Both the position numbers and the translations under genes were made by a program. DNA of 8,288 nucleotides from Aquirhabdus sp. Lineage in GTDB: Bacteria > Pseudomonadota > Gammaproteobacteria > Pseudomonadales > Moraxellaceae. Below the pieces are notes generated by a model that ran no database searches, had not been told where the DNA came from, and was given only the letters and a program-made list of their open reading frames with translations. Numbering within the stretch: position 1 is the first letter of the stretch; the number at the start of each line of letters is the position of its first letter. Below are positions 1-5,730 of the stretch, one piece after another. The DNA is taken from contig JASLJP010000145.1 of the NCBI GenBank assembly GCA_030152425.1, positions 1-8,288 on the forward strand. Reading direction: 5' to 3'.

Positions 1-780
1 GAAGTCCAGTAGCTGCGGCACGATGCTGGGGAGTAGTCCACCGCGTCCCCAGAAGTGTTTGATGCCCGGCCAGTTTTTGCGCAGGCTAAACAGGCGTTTG
101 TCATGCGCCAGCAGACGACCGTGGAACCAGAGGAACATGCCGGCCAAAATCGCGGTGGTCGGGATCATCAGACCGGCGCGTAGCGCATAGCCCCCGCCGA
201 CTTGCTCGTAGACGTCGTAGGCGACGGTCTTGTGTTCGTTTTCTTCAACGGCATGCCACAGCCAGATCTTGAGGATGGTCGGATGCGCCATGCGGTGCAT
301 ATGATCGGCTTGCAGGGCGTATTCGGCGATCACGGCGGTGTAGTGTTCCAGACACACGGTCACCGCGAGCTGCCATTTGGCAGGGAATGCTTTTTGGATA
401 AAATGCAGCAGCGCGCCGACATCGCGGTCGAGCGCGTCCATCGGATAGCCATGACGGGTGAACGAGGCATTAAAGGTCTGATGCTCTTTGCTGTGCATGG
501 CTTCTTGACCGATAAAGCCGGCGATCTGCGCCTTAAGCACGGGATCGGTGATCTGGTTGCGATAATGGCGCACCGACTCGACAAAGAACGACTCGCCCTC
601 GGGGAACAATGCCGAGAAGGCCGCCCAGAATGTGGTCATAAACGAATCATTGTCGTAGGCATAGCGCGGCATATCATCAAAGCTAAAATCCATGCGGCGC
701 GGTGGAATATTCACCGATGCACCAAGGGATTGTTTGGCCTGAGGCGCGCTGGTATTTGTTACATCGCTTGCGGTATTCAT
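1..780 (-). CDS. Predicted metal-dependent hydrolase (COG3687 / PF10118-like), 3' end cut by window
   Basis: An open frame runs from the ATG at 780-778 to the window edge, giving 260 residues with no stop, so the C-terminus lies outside. The protein begins MNTASDVTNTSAPQ and has the body of the COG3687 'predicted metal-dependent hydrolase' family, whose true reaction is unknown to me. Visible potential metal ligands are E63/E68, E93-A-M-H96, H100, E145-H146 and E180-N-E-H183. Two ExxH motifs, each preceded by further acidic residues in predicted helices, form the pattern of ferritin-like diiron proteins. A hydrophobic stretch at about residues 203-219 may contact membrane. The start lacks a clear Shine-Dalgarno; a weak GAG lies about 9 bases upstream. 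It is transcribed divergently from the AraC regulator at 890, with a 109-bp gap, which suggests regulation by that protein. Family assignment rests on recalled sequence resemblance; the substrate is not inferable. Confidence 0.8.
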   Translation of the reverse strand, partial: MNTASDVTNTSAPQAKQSLGASVNIPPRRMDFSFDDMPRYAYDNDSFMTTFWAAFSALFPEGESFFVESVRHYRNQITDPVLKAQIAGFIGQEAMHSKEHQTFNASFTRHGYPMDALDRDVGALLHFIQKAFPAKWQLAVTVCLEHYTAVIAEYALQADHMHRMAHPTILKIWLWHAVEENEHKTVAYDVYEQVGGGYALRAGLMIPTTAILAGMFLWFHGRLLAHDKRLFSLRKNWPGIKHFWGRGGLLPSIVPQLLDF

Positions 781-889
781 GAGTAATCTCGTAATAAATG
801 ACGCTACCCAAGCATTGTGTAATCAATCGTAAATGTGGCATAGTGCCGTATACGTCAAATTTCTGTCATTTTCAGACACGGCATTTTCT
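781..889. promoter_or_regulatory. Divergent intergenic region between hydrolase and AraC regulator
   Basis: This 109-bp gap must hold both divergent promoters. Candidate operator elements are an inverted repeat TGCCGT (844-849) / ACGGCA (878-883), a short palindrome GGCATAGTGCC (837-847), and on the minus strand two TGAC elements 11 bases apart (within 853-868), a spacing of about one helical turn. AraC-family proteins usually bind direct repeats, so the TGAC pair is the better candidate. A weak plus-strand sigma-70 match is TTGTGT (815-820), an 18-base spacer and CATAGT (839-844), which would start transcription near 851. No good -10 was found for the minus-strand gene. All elements are inferred by eye. 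Confidence 0.35.
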
Positions 890-1897
890 ATGTACGCAAC
901 CTACCGCCGCTCGCGCGCGACCGTCCCCGGCACTTACGCCAACCTGCTGATGGACGTGGTCGCCCGCTGGAATATCACGCCGGAACAGATGCTTGAGGGC
1001 AGTGGGATCGCGCCGAGTCAGTTACTGGATCCGGTCTGGCATCTGGATTTTGAGATTTTTGAGAACCTATTCCGCCGTGCGGTGCTGTTGACCAAGGAGC
1101 CGGGGCTGGGCTTTCATATCGGCGTGCAGATGACGGTCACCTGCCATGGTCTGATCGGCTTTGCGGCGATGATCGCCAAGGATGTGCGCGAGGCACTGGA
1201 TATCGCGCAGGAGTTTGTCCGGCTACAGTCGGCGCTGGTCGGTCTACGGCTGGAGACCGATGAGCAGCATGCCTATCTGTACTTCGAGCAGCACTTTAGC
1301 CCCGATCTCGAAGATGTATTCACCTTCTGTCTGCTGCTCGGATTTGCCATGATGGGCAATGCCGTCTGCGGGCGTGAGCTGGAGGGCGATGCCGAAGTGC
1401 CGTTTGATAAACCTGAATATTTTTATCGATTTGAGCATTTGATTCCGGGCAACGTGCGCTTTAATCAGCCGCATACGCGTTTGGTGTTTCCGCTGGAATT
1501 TTTGGACTATCCGATGATCATGGCCGATGCGTCGACCGCGCGGCTGGCGCGTGAGCAATGCAAACGCAGTCTCAATGCCATGATCGGCCACGATAAAATC
1601 AGCGAGATGGTGCGTGAGTTGGTCTTTGATGAGGAATTGGGCTTTAGCAGCATGGCCGATGTGGCGGATAAGCTGCATATGTCGGAGCGCACCCTGCAGC
1701 GCCAACTGACCCAAGAGGACACCAGTTTCCGCGCCATCGTTGATGAGATGCGTCTGCAAAAAGCCGGTGGCTTGCTCAAACGCAAAGAGCTGAGTCTGGA
1801 AGCCATCGCCGAGATGCTGGGCTACACCGATGTGACCAACTTTACCCGCGCGTTTAAACGCTGGACAGGGCAGACGCCGAGTAAGTTCCGCGCTTAA
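890..1897 (+). CDS. AraC-family transcriptional regulator with arabinose-binding-type N-terminal domain
   Basis: The gene encodes a 335-residue protein starting MYATYRRSRATVPG. Residues about 20-200 resemble the PF12625-type N-terminal sensor domain (Arabinose_bd) of OruR/ArgR-like AraC regulators. The C-terminal 92 residues (from about 244) are a double helix-turn-helix: the first reads SSMADVADKLHMSERTLQRQL (about 253-273), and the second ends in the diagnostic GYTDVTNFTRAFKRWTGQTPSKFR (about 311-334). The frame is open back to an ATG at 833. The 890 start is preferred because a candidate promoter would begin transcription near 851 and residues 1-19 of the longer form look unlike the family. 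Neither start has a good ribosome-binding site. It is divergent from the metal-dependent hydrolase and probably regulates it; the effector is unknown. Confidence 0.88.
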   Translation: MYATYRRSRATVPGTYANLLMDVVARWNITPEQMLEGSGIAPSQLLDPVWHLDFEIFENLFRRAVLLTKEPGLGFHIGVQMTVTCHGLIGFAAMIAKDVREALDIAQEFVRLQSALVGLRLETDEQHAYLYFEQHFSPDLEDVFTFCLLLGFAMMGNAVCGRELEGDAEVPFDKPEYFYRFEHLIPGNVRFNQPHTRLVFPLEFLDYPMIMADASTARLAREQCKRSLNAMIGHDKISEMVRELVFDEELGFSSMADVADKLHMSERTLQRQLTQEDTSFRAIVDEMRLQKAGGLLKRKELSLEAIAEMLGYTDVTNFTRAFKRWTGQTPSKFRA

Positions 1898-1915
1898 ACC
1901 CAAACTTCGCCTAAT

Positions 1916-1939
1916 AAAAAAGGGAAGCTTCCGCTTCCC
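1916..1939 (-). terminator. Rho-independent terminator of the nitrate transporter operon
   Basis: A perfect 7-bp stem, GGGAAGC (1922-1928) with GCTTCCC (1933-1939), closes a 4-base loop. On the minus strand it is followed directly by six T (complement of A 1916-1921), so it is strong for minus-strand transcripts arriving from the ABC ATPase gene, about 147 bases past its stop. On the plus strand the hairpin is followed by a mixed CTCTGTTGTTGTTG run, so it may also weakly terminate the AraC transcript. Confidence 0.85.
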
Positions 1940-2009
1940 GCACTCTGTTGTTGTTGGTTGCCTTCCATGGCTGAGTGAAACTGCGCCCTGCGTGACCGCA
2001 CAGGGCATG

Positions 2010-2034
2010 ACTCGGTCACGCGCTCTGACCGAGT
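2010..2034. repeat. Perfect 9-bp inverted repeat in the convergent gap
   Basis: ACTCGGTCA (2010-2018) and TGACCGAGT (2026-2034) form a perfect 9-bp stem with a 7-base loop. It lies between convergent genes and lacks a T-run on either side. A lesser imperfect hairpin with GCCCTG/CAGGGC ends lies just left of it (about 1985-2006). Likely roles are 3'-end protection of transcripts or a back-up termination structure. It may instead be a dispersed extragenic palindrome, which cannot be judged from one copy. Confidence 0.6.
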
Positions 2035-2080
2035 GTCGGCTTTAGCAGATCATGCCGACTCAAAATTGCCGCAGACGAAC

Positions 2081-2101
2081 CCCGATCACGCCGAGATCGG
2101 G
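2081..2101. repeat. Hairpin overlapping the stop codon of the ABC ATPase gene
   Basis: CCCGATC (2081-2087) and GATCGGG (2095-2101) form a 7-bp stem with a 7-base loop that includes the minus-strand stop codon (2088-2086). No T-run follows on the minus strand, so this is not a canonical terminator. With the structures at 2010-2034 and 1922-1939 it makes a chain of hairpins at the 3' end of the operon transcript. Confidence 0.5.
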
Positions 2102-2922
2102 TGCTTCATCTTGTGATACAAGAAGTCGAGCACATTGGCACGTAGCGCGTGGTACTGCGGATTGTTGGCCAGCAGCAGACGGTCACGTGGATGGGGCAGG
2201 TCGACGGTGAGGATCTCGCCAATGGTGGCGGCCGGACCATTGGTCATCATCACGATCCGATCTGACAGCAGTACGGCTTCATCCACGTCATGGGTGACCA
2301 TGACCACGGTGGCGTGGGTTTGTTGCACGATCTCGATCAGCTCATCCTGCAGATGGGCGCGCGTCAGGGCGTCCAGCGCTCCAAACGGCTCATCCAGCAG
2401 CAGCACCTGTGGCTCCATCGACAGTGCGCGGGCGATCCCGACGCGCTGTTTCATGCCGCCCGAGATTTCGCTGGGGAACTTGTTCATGGCATGCGATAGG
2501 CCGACCATCTTCAGCGCGTCTTCGGTACGGGTACGCAGTTGCTCTTTCTTTTCAGTCGCGCCAAACACACGTTCGACGGCGAGGTAGACATTGTCAAAGC
2601 AGGTCAGCCATGGCAGCAGCGAGTGGTTCTGAAACACCACGGCGCGCTCAGGACCTGGGCCTGCGATCTCGCGGCCATTGCTGATCAGCGTGCCCTTGGT
2701 CGGCAGGGTCAGACCCGCGATCAGGTTGAGCAGGGTGGATTTACCACAGCCCGAGTGGCCGATCAGGGTGACGAACTCGCCCTTTTTGATCTTGAGGTTC
2801 ACATCGCGCAGCGCTTCAAACGAGCCTTTTTTGGTTTTAAAGCTCATGCCGACATTTTCGATAGACACATAGGCGGGCGTGCCCAGCGGCATATTGGCGG
2901 TGATGGTCATATTATCGCTCAT
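2086..2922 (-). CDS. nrtD: Nitrate/nitrite ABC transporter ATP-binding protein (NrtD/NasD type)
   Basis: This is the 278-residue nucleotide-binding subunit that powers import of nitrate (or nitrite) at the inner membrane. All ABC ATPase motifs are intact: Walker A GHSGCGKST (55-63), Q-loop Q98 in VVFQNHSLLPW, signature SGGMKQR (154-160), Walker B LLLDEP (174-179, catalytic E178), D-loop around 181-184 and switch H211 in VTHDVDEA. The C-terminal text RIVMMTNGPAATIGEILTVDLPHPRDR is typical of the NrtC/NrtD/TauB/SsuB group. The start overlaps the permease stop by four bases (ATGA), implying translational coupling; a GGAG lies 10 bases upstream inside the permease gene. It carries a single ATPase domain without the NrtC-like solute-binding fusion of cyanobacteria, as in Klebsiella NasD. 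Nitrate specificity is inferred from the operon and its NasR-type control; cyanate or bicarbonate transporters are close relatives. Confidence 0.92.
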   Translation of the reverse strand: MSDNMTITANMPLGTPAYVSIENVGMSFKTKKGSFEALRDVNLKIKKGEFVTLIGHSGCGKSTLLNLIAGLTLPTKGTLISNGREIAGPGPERAVVFQNHSLLPWLTCFDNVYLAVERVFGATEKKEQLRTRTEDALKMVGLSHAMNKFPSEISGGMKQRVGIARALSMEPQVLLLDEPFGALDALTRAHLQDELIEIVQQTHATVVMVTHDVDEAVLLSDRIVMMTNGPAATIGEILTVDLPHPRDRLLLANNPQYHALRANVLDFLYHKMKHPISA

Positions 2923-3857
2923 GATGTAGTCTCTCCGCGTGAAATGAGTTTAGTCAGCAGAATCAGTAGTTTTTCAATCACTAGACCCAAGATGCCGACC
3001 ACAAAGATACCGACAATGATGTGGGCGTATTGCGAGTTTTGGTATTCATCCCAGACCCAGAAGCCGATGCCTTTCCCGCCGCTGACCATTTCGGCCGCGA
3101 CGATCACCAGCCATGCGACACCAACTGACAGACGGATACCGGTCAGCAGATAGGGCAGGGAGGACGGCAGCAGAATCTTGGTAAAAATCTTCCACTCTGA
3201 CAGGCGCAGCACACGAGCGACGTTGAGATAGTCTTGCGGCACTTGCGACACACCCGCAGAGGTGTTGAGGATGATCGGCCAGATACTGGAGATAAAGATG
3301 ACCCAGATCGACGCAGGATTAGCCGACTGAAACACCACCATGCCGATCGGCAGCCACGCCAGCGGGGAGACCGGACGCAGGATGGAGATGATCGGCGACA
3401 GCATGTCACGGATAAACTGCACACGGCCGATGATAAAGCCGAGCGGAATGCCGATCAGCGCGGCCATCCCAAAGCCGGTACCGACCCGACCCAGCGACGA
3501 CAGGATGTTCCAGCCGATGCCTTGGTCATTGGCACTCTCGATATAAAACGGATGGGCAAACAGCTCAATGGCCGACTGTGCCGTGACCCATGGATTGGGC
3601 AGCGTCGGGCGGAACTGGCTGAGCACCGTCCAGCCAAATAAAAATAGCGCAAAGCCAATCAGCGGAGGAATGCTGACTTTGAGGAGCGTCACCAGCAGAG
3701 CGCTAAAACGGGTTAAGAGTTCAGAAGGTTTTTTGCTGACAGTCGCGGTTTCGACGACGCTGTCTGTCGGCGTACTGGCGGGCGCGGGTTTGGGCGCGTC
3801 TACGGCACTGTCGATTTCCATCACATTGGCATCTGTATTCATCATGTCATCGCTCAT
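2919..3857 (-). CDS. nrtB: Nitrate/nitrite ABC transporter permease (NrtB/NasE type)
   Basis: This 312-residue inner-membrane permease would form the channel as a homodimer. The first ~55 residues are hydrophilic and Pro/Ala-rich (APKPAPASTPTDS), an extension beyond the usual family core. Predicted membrane segments lie near 62-80, 128-144, 165-177, 184-200, 247-260 and 283-305. The cytoplasmic EAA loop that docks on the ATPase is near 201-235 (SAGVSQVPQDYLNVARVLRLSEWKIFTKILLPSS). The family match is to the NrtB group of binding-protein-dependent permeases. It is 52 bases downstream of the binding-protein gene, separated from it by a strong hairpin. No Shine-Dalgarno stands at normal distance; the nearest GAGG is 16 bases away and inside the hairpin's 3' arm. 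In-frame ATGs at codons 5, 6 and 13 are alternative starts. Confidence 0.9.
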   Translation of the reverse strand: MSDDMMNTDANVMEIDSAVDAPKPAPASTPTDSVVETATVSKKPSELLTRFSALLVTLLKVSIPPLIGFALFLFGWTVLSQFRPTLPNPWVTAQSAIELFAHPFYIESANDQGIGWNILSSLGRVGTGFGMAALIGIPLGFIIGRVQFIRDMLSPIISILRPVSPLAWLPIGMVVFQSANPASIWVIFISSIWPIILNTSAGVSQVPQDYLNVARVLRLSEWKIFTKILLPSSLPYLLTGIRLSVGVAWLVIVAAEMVSGGKGIGFWVWDEYQNSQYAHIIVGIFVVGILGLVIEKLLILLTKLISRGETTS

Positions 3858-3873
3858 GTGGTTGAGGGGGAGT

Positions 3874-3898
3874 CCTCAGCAGACGAGGGCTGCTGAGG
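3874..3898 (-). promoter_or_regulatory. Intercistronic hairpin between binding-protein and permease genes
   Basis: A perfect 9-bp stem (CCTCAGCAG 3874-3882 with CTGCTGAGG 3890-3898) closes a 7-base loop, 11 bases after the nrtA stop on the minus strand. It is followed by ACTCCCCCTC rather than T residues, so it is not a typical terminator. Hairpins in this position in other binding-protein/permease operons protect the upstream message from 3' exonucleases, giving more binding protein than permease. That role is inferred here. Confidence 0.65.
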
Positions 3899-3909
3899 GG
3901 ACGTACACC

Positions 3910-5205
3910 TTAGGCTTTAATGGCAAAGCTGGCGGCATAGGCGGCAGGGTTTGTCCCGTCCCAGACCTTGCCATCCATCAGTTTGCTGCTGCGCAGCGGT
4001 GAGGCCGGTACCGGTACCTTGACTTGGGCGGCGGCTTGTTTGTACAGGTCGATCTGGTTGACCTGTTTGGCGATGCCGAGATAGTCGACGTCGGTTTTCA
4101 TCAGACCCCACCGTTTGTGCTGGGTCATAAACCACATGCCATCCGACAGGTACGGGAAGTTCACGCGGCCTTCGCTGTAGAACTTCATGTTGTTGGCATC
4201 GGTCCATTGACGCCCCGCGCCATTGTCGTATTGACCGAGGAAGCGACCGGTGATGGGGCCTGCCGGGCAGTTGACGTAGGATTTTTGCGAGATGATTTCG
4301 GCCACGCCGGGACGGTTTTTGTAGTCGTCGAGGTATTTCGAGGCTTCCAGTACCGCCATGATCAGCGCGCGGGCGGTATTGGGATTCTTTTGCACAAAGG
4401 CACGGCTACAGCCCAATACTTTCTCCGGATGGTTGGTCCAGATGTCTTGGGTGGTCGTGGTGGTGAAGCCGATGCCCAGTTCGATGGCACGGGCACCCCA
4501 TGGCTCACCGACGCAGTAGCCGTCGGTTGTGCCGACCTGCATGTTGCTGACCATTTGCGGTGGGGGCACGGTGATGTTTTTCACATCTTTCATCGGGTTC
4601 ACGCCGTTGGCCGCCAGCCAGTAGTTCAGCCACATGGCATGGGTGCCGGTCGGGTAGGTTTGGGCGAAGGTCAGGGTGTTACCCGCTGCGATGTATTTTT
4701 TCAGCCCTGCGCCGTTGACTACGCCGGCGGAGATCAGTTTGTTGGCCATGGTGATGGCTTGGCCGTTGTTGTTCAGGCCCATCAGTACAGCCATCGGGGT
4801 TTGGGTCGCGCCGACGCCATTGTTGACCGCGTAGATCAGACCATACAGTACATGGGCGGCATCCAGCTCGCCGGAGATCAGTTTGTCACGCACACCCGCC
4901 CATGAGGCTTCTTTCGACAGTTCGATGGTGATGCCGTATTTTTTATCCAGACCCAGTTTCGATGCCATGACCACCGAGGCGCAGTCGGTCAGGGGAATAA
5001 AGCCGACTTTGACCACGGTCTTTTCCGGAGCATCGGAGCCAGCGGCGTAGGCTGCAGAGCCAGGCAGGATCAGGCTGCTGGCAGCGCCAGCCGCACCTGC
5101 GGCAAACAGCGAGGTTTTGAGGAAGTCACGACGGTTGGCGGTTTTACCGAGCAGGGTGTCGGCGGTCTCTGCGGTGGCAGGGTGGTTTACAGGGGTCTTA
5201 GACAT
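3910..5205 (-). CDS. nrtA: Nitrate/nitrite ABC transporter substrate-binding protein, Tat-exported (NrtA/NasF type)
   Basis: This 431-residue periplasmic binding protein belongs to the NrtA/CmpA/NasF family. The N-terminus carries a twin-arginine signal: NRRDFLK (24-30), a hydrophobic Ala/Gly/Leu stretch (31-50) and a likely cleavage site after AYA (about 52-54). The mature part opens VVKVGFIPLTDCASVVMA (64-81), with family text such as SWAGVRDKL (101-109), then GTHAMWLNYWL and GTTDGYCVGEPWGARA in the middle. It is the first gene of the operon and has a GGAG 7 bases before the ATG (5216-5213). Expression is probably governed by the sigma-54 promoter and the antitermination leader upstream (5206-5437). 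Nitrate rather than bicarbonate (CmpA) or cyanate is inferred from the adjacent NIT-ANTAR gene and leader; the ligand residues alone do not settle nitrate versus nitrite. Confidence 0.92.
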   Translation of the reverse strand: MSKTPVNHPATAETADTLLGKTANRRDFLKTSLFAAGAAGAASSLILPGSAAYAAGSDAPEKTVVKVGFIPLTDCASVVMASKLGLDKKYGITIELSKEASWAGVRDKLISGELDAAHVLYGLIYAVNNGVGATQTPMAVLMGLNNNGQAITMANKLISAGVVNGAGLKKYIAAGNTLTFAQTYPTGTHAMWLNYWLAANGVNPMKDVKNITVPPPQMVSNMQVGTTDGYCVGEPWGARAIELGIGFTTTTTQDIWTNHPEKVLGCSRAFVQKNPNTARALIMAVLEASKYLDDYKNRPGVAEIISQKSYVNCPAGPITGRFLGQYDNGAGRQWTDANNMKFYSEGRVNFPYLSDGMWFMTQHKRWGLMKTDVDYLGIAKQVNQIDLYKQAAAQVKVPVPASPLRSSKLMDGKVWDGTNPAAYAASFAIKA

Positions 5206-5207
5206 CT

Positions 5208-5267
5208 TATTGCTCCATACTCGCTGTTGATCTGATTGCGGTGATCAATGGCGGAGCCTGAGCAATA
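5208..5267 (-). promoter_or_regulatory. Possible Shine-Dalgarno-occluding stem before nrtA
   Basis: On the transcript, TATTGCTC (5267-5260) is perfectly complementary to GAGCAATA (5215-5208), which includes three bases of the GGAG ribosome-binding site of nrtA. The 44-base intervening segment holds a second stem, TTGATC (5248-5243) with GATCAA (5232-5227). Folding would hide the site and could add translational control after the terminator. An 8-bp match can occur by chance in a leader this size, so confidence is limited. Confidence 0.4.
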
Positions 5268-5298
5268 CTTTCCTCTATGAACACCCTAAATTTCAGAC

Positions 5299-5331
5299 AA
5301 AAAAAGTCCATACCGCGCTTGCGATATGGAC
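5299..5331 (-). terminator. Conditional intrinsic terminator in the nrtA leader
   Basis: An 11-bp stem (one T·G pair) occupies 5331-5306, with arms starting GTCCATA and ending TATGGAC and a 4-base AAGC loop. On the minus strand it is followed by seven T (complement of A 5299-5305). It lies about 80 bases into the transcript and about 95 bases before nrtA, so unless prevented it would end transcription before the operon. Its 5' arm overlaps P2 of the ANTAR motif, making it the switchable element of an attenuator. Confidence 0.9.
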
Positions 5332-5421
5332 GCCTTTGTCCGGTGCTGCATTAGGGTTTTCCGACTGGCTCGGAAGAGTTAAGTATGAGTGTCATCCGCC
5401 ATTGGATGTTGAGTGATAGAT

Positions 5422-5437
5422 TGCATAAAGTGTGCCA
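5422..5437 (-). promoter_or_regulatory. Sigma-54 promoter of the nitrate transporter operon
   Basis: The minus strand reads TGGCACACTTTATGCA. It has the invariant GG (5436-5435) and GC (5424-5423) at exactly the sigma-54 -24/-12 spacing, and matches the consensus TGGCAC-N5-TTGCA at all but one of its fixed positions. Predicted transcription start is near 5411. Sigma-54 promoters need an enhancer-bound activator; for nitrogen-source uptake genes this is typically NtrC. Confidence 0.85.
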
Positions 5438-5495
5438 AGCTTAGATTTTAAATTTATAAGTCGTTGGTTATGCTTATTATTATCATTTATTTTAG
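5438..5495. promoter_or_regulatory. AT-rich spacer upstream of the sigma-54 promoter, possible bending site
   Basis: This stretch is strikingly AT-rich (TTTTAAATTTATAAG, then TTATTATTATCATTTATTTTA) compared with its surroundings. It sits between the promoter and the NtrC-like half-sites, where IHF often bends DNA at sigma-54 promoters. The segment starting TATCATTTATTTT (5481) matches the IHF consensus with two mismatches, which is weak. The bending role is inference. Confidence 0.4.
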
Positions 5496-5510
5496 GGTTT
5501 TTCTGTTTGC

Positions 5511-5538
5511 GGTGCAGGGTGCGGCTTCAGGTGGTGCA
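5511..5538. promoter_or_regulatory. Candidate NtrC-type enhancer half-sites
   Basis: GGTGCA occurs at 5511-5516 and 5533-5538, 22 bases apart (about two helical turns). Between them, TGCAGG-N5-GCTTCA (5513-5529) matches 8 of 12 defined positions of the NtrC palindrome TGCACC-N5-GGTGCA. The elements lie about 100-127 bases upstream of the predicted start at 5411, a normal enhancer distance. No full perfect palindrome is present. Confidence 0.4.
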
Positions 5539-5689
5539 CGTTTAGTGAGCGTCTGTCGTGCCCCTTGCGGTCGACAACGGTGCTGAAAGGGTGCGTCGCA
5601 GATATGCGCTGCATCACGCCGATGCGCAAATTTTTACCAGTCCGGCATCCGGTCGACATCACGGCAACCTTGTCGCCACCCGAATGGGC

Positions 5690-5727
5690 TACAATCACCC
5701 CTAGTCATGACCGCAAGCCTCGAGGAA
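5690..5727 (+). promoter_or_regulatory. Candidate -10 element and ribosome-binding site of the nasR-like gene
   Basis: TACAAT (5690-5695) is a 5/6 match to the sigma-70 -10 hexamer, with no convincing -35 at 17 bases. It would start transcription near 5702, almost on top of the upstream ATG (5707). That favours the next in-frame ATG at 5731, which has GAGGAA (5722-5727) just before it. The stretch 5539-5689 shows no other gene or clear signal. Confidence 0.4.
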
Positions 5728-5730
5728 TAT

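Larger units (their letters stand above)
5206..5411 (-). ncRNA. ANTAR-type antitermination leader of the nitrate transporter operon
   Basis: This is the predicted 5' untranslated RNA from about 5411 to the nrtA start. Hairpin P1 (5408-5393) is CATCC-AATGGC-GGATG: a 5-bp stem and six-base loop at the extreme 5' end. Hairpin P2 (5341-5328) is GGAC-AAAGGC-GTCC: a 4-bp stem and six-base loop. Both loops have A at position 1 and G at position 4, the feature known for ANTAR-protein RNA targets, and they are nearly identical. The 3' arm of P2 is also the first four bases of the terminator stem (5331-5306), so P2 and terminator exclude each other. The 51-base linker holds another hairpin (5375-5359: TTCCGA, loop GCCAG, TCGGAA). 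The neighbouring NIT-ANTAR gene supplies the likely binding protein. Confidence 0.82.

Noticed and set aside
202..786. Plus-strand frame of 194 codons
   Set aside because: It is antisense to the hydrolase gene, whose minus-strand translation has clear family motifs; the plus-strand product has no recognisable features.
1244..2008. Minus-strand frame of 254 codons
   Set aside because: It overlaps the AraC gene in antisense and runs through the terminator hairpin; the product is low-complexity and unlike any family.
2880..3857. Similar N-termini of permease (MSDDMMNT) and ATPase (MSDNMTIT)
   Set aside because: Similarity covers only about 15 bases after each start and could reflect start-region composition; too short to claim duplication.
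4024..4905. Plus-strand frame of 293 codons
   Set aside because: It is a shadow of the binding-protein gene, caused by codon bias; rich in His/Val/Gly with no domain.
5283..5357. Long-range pairing ACCCTAA (5357-5351) with TTAGGGT (5289-5283) around the terminator
   Set aside because: A 7-bp match is expected about once by chance in a leader of this size, and it adds nothing needed to explain the switch.
5492..5698. Small minus-strand frame (68 codons) between nrtA and nasR
   Set aside because: It lies in the regulatory gap and has no ribosome-binding site or recognisable protein features.
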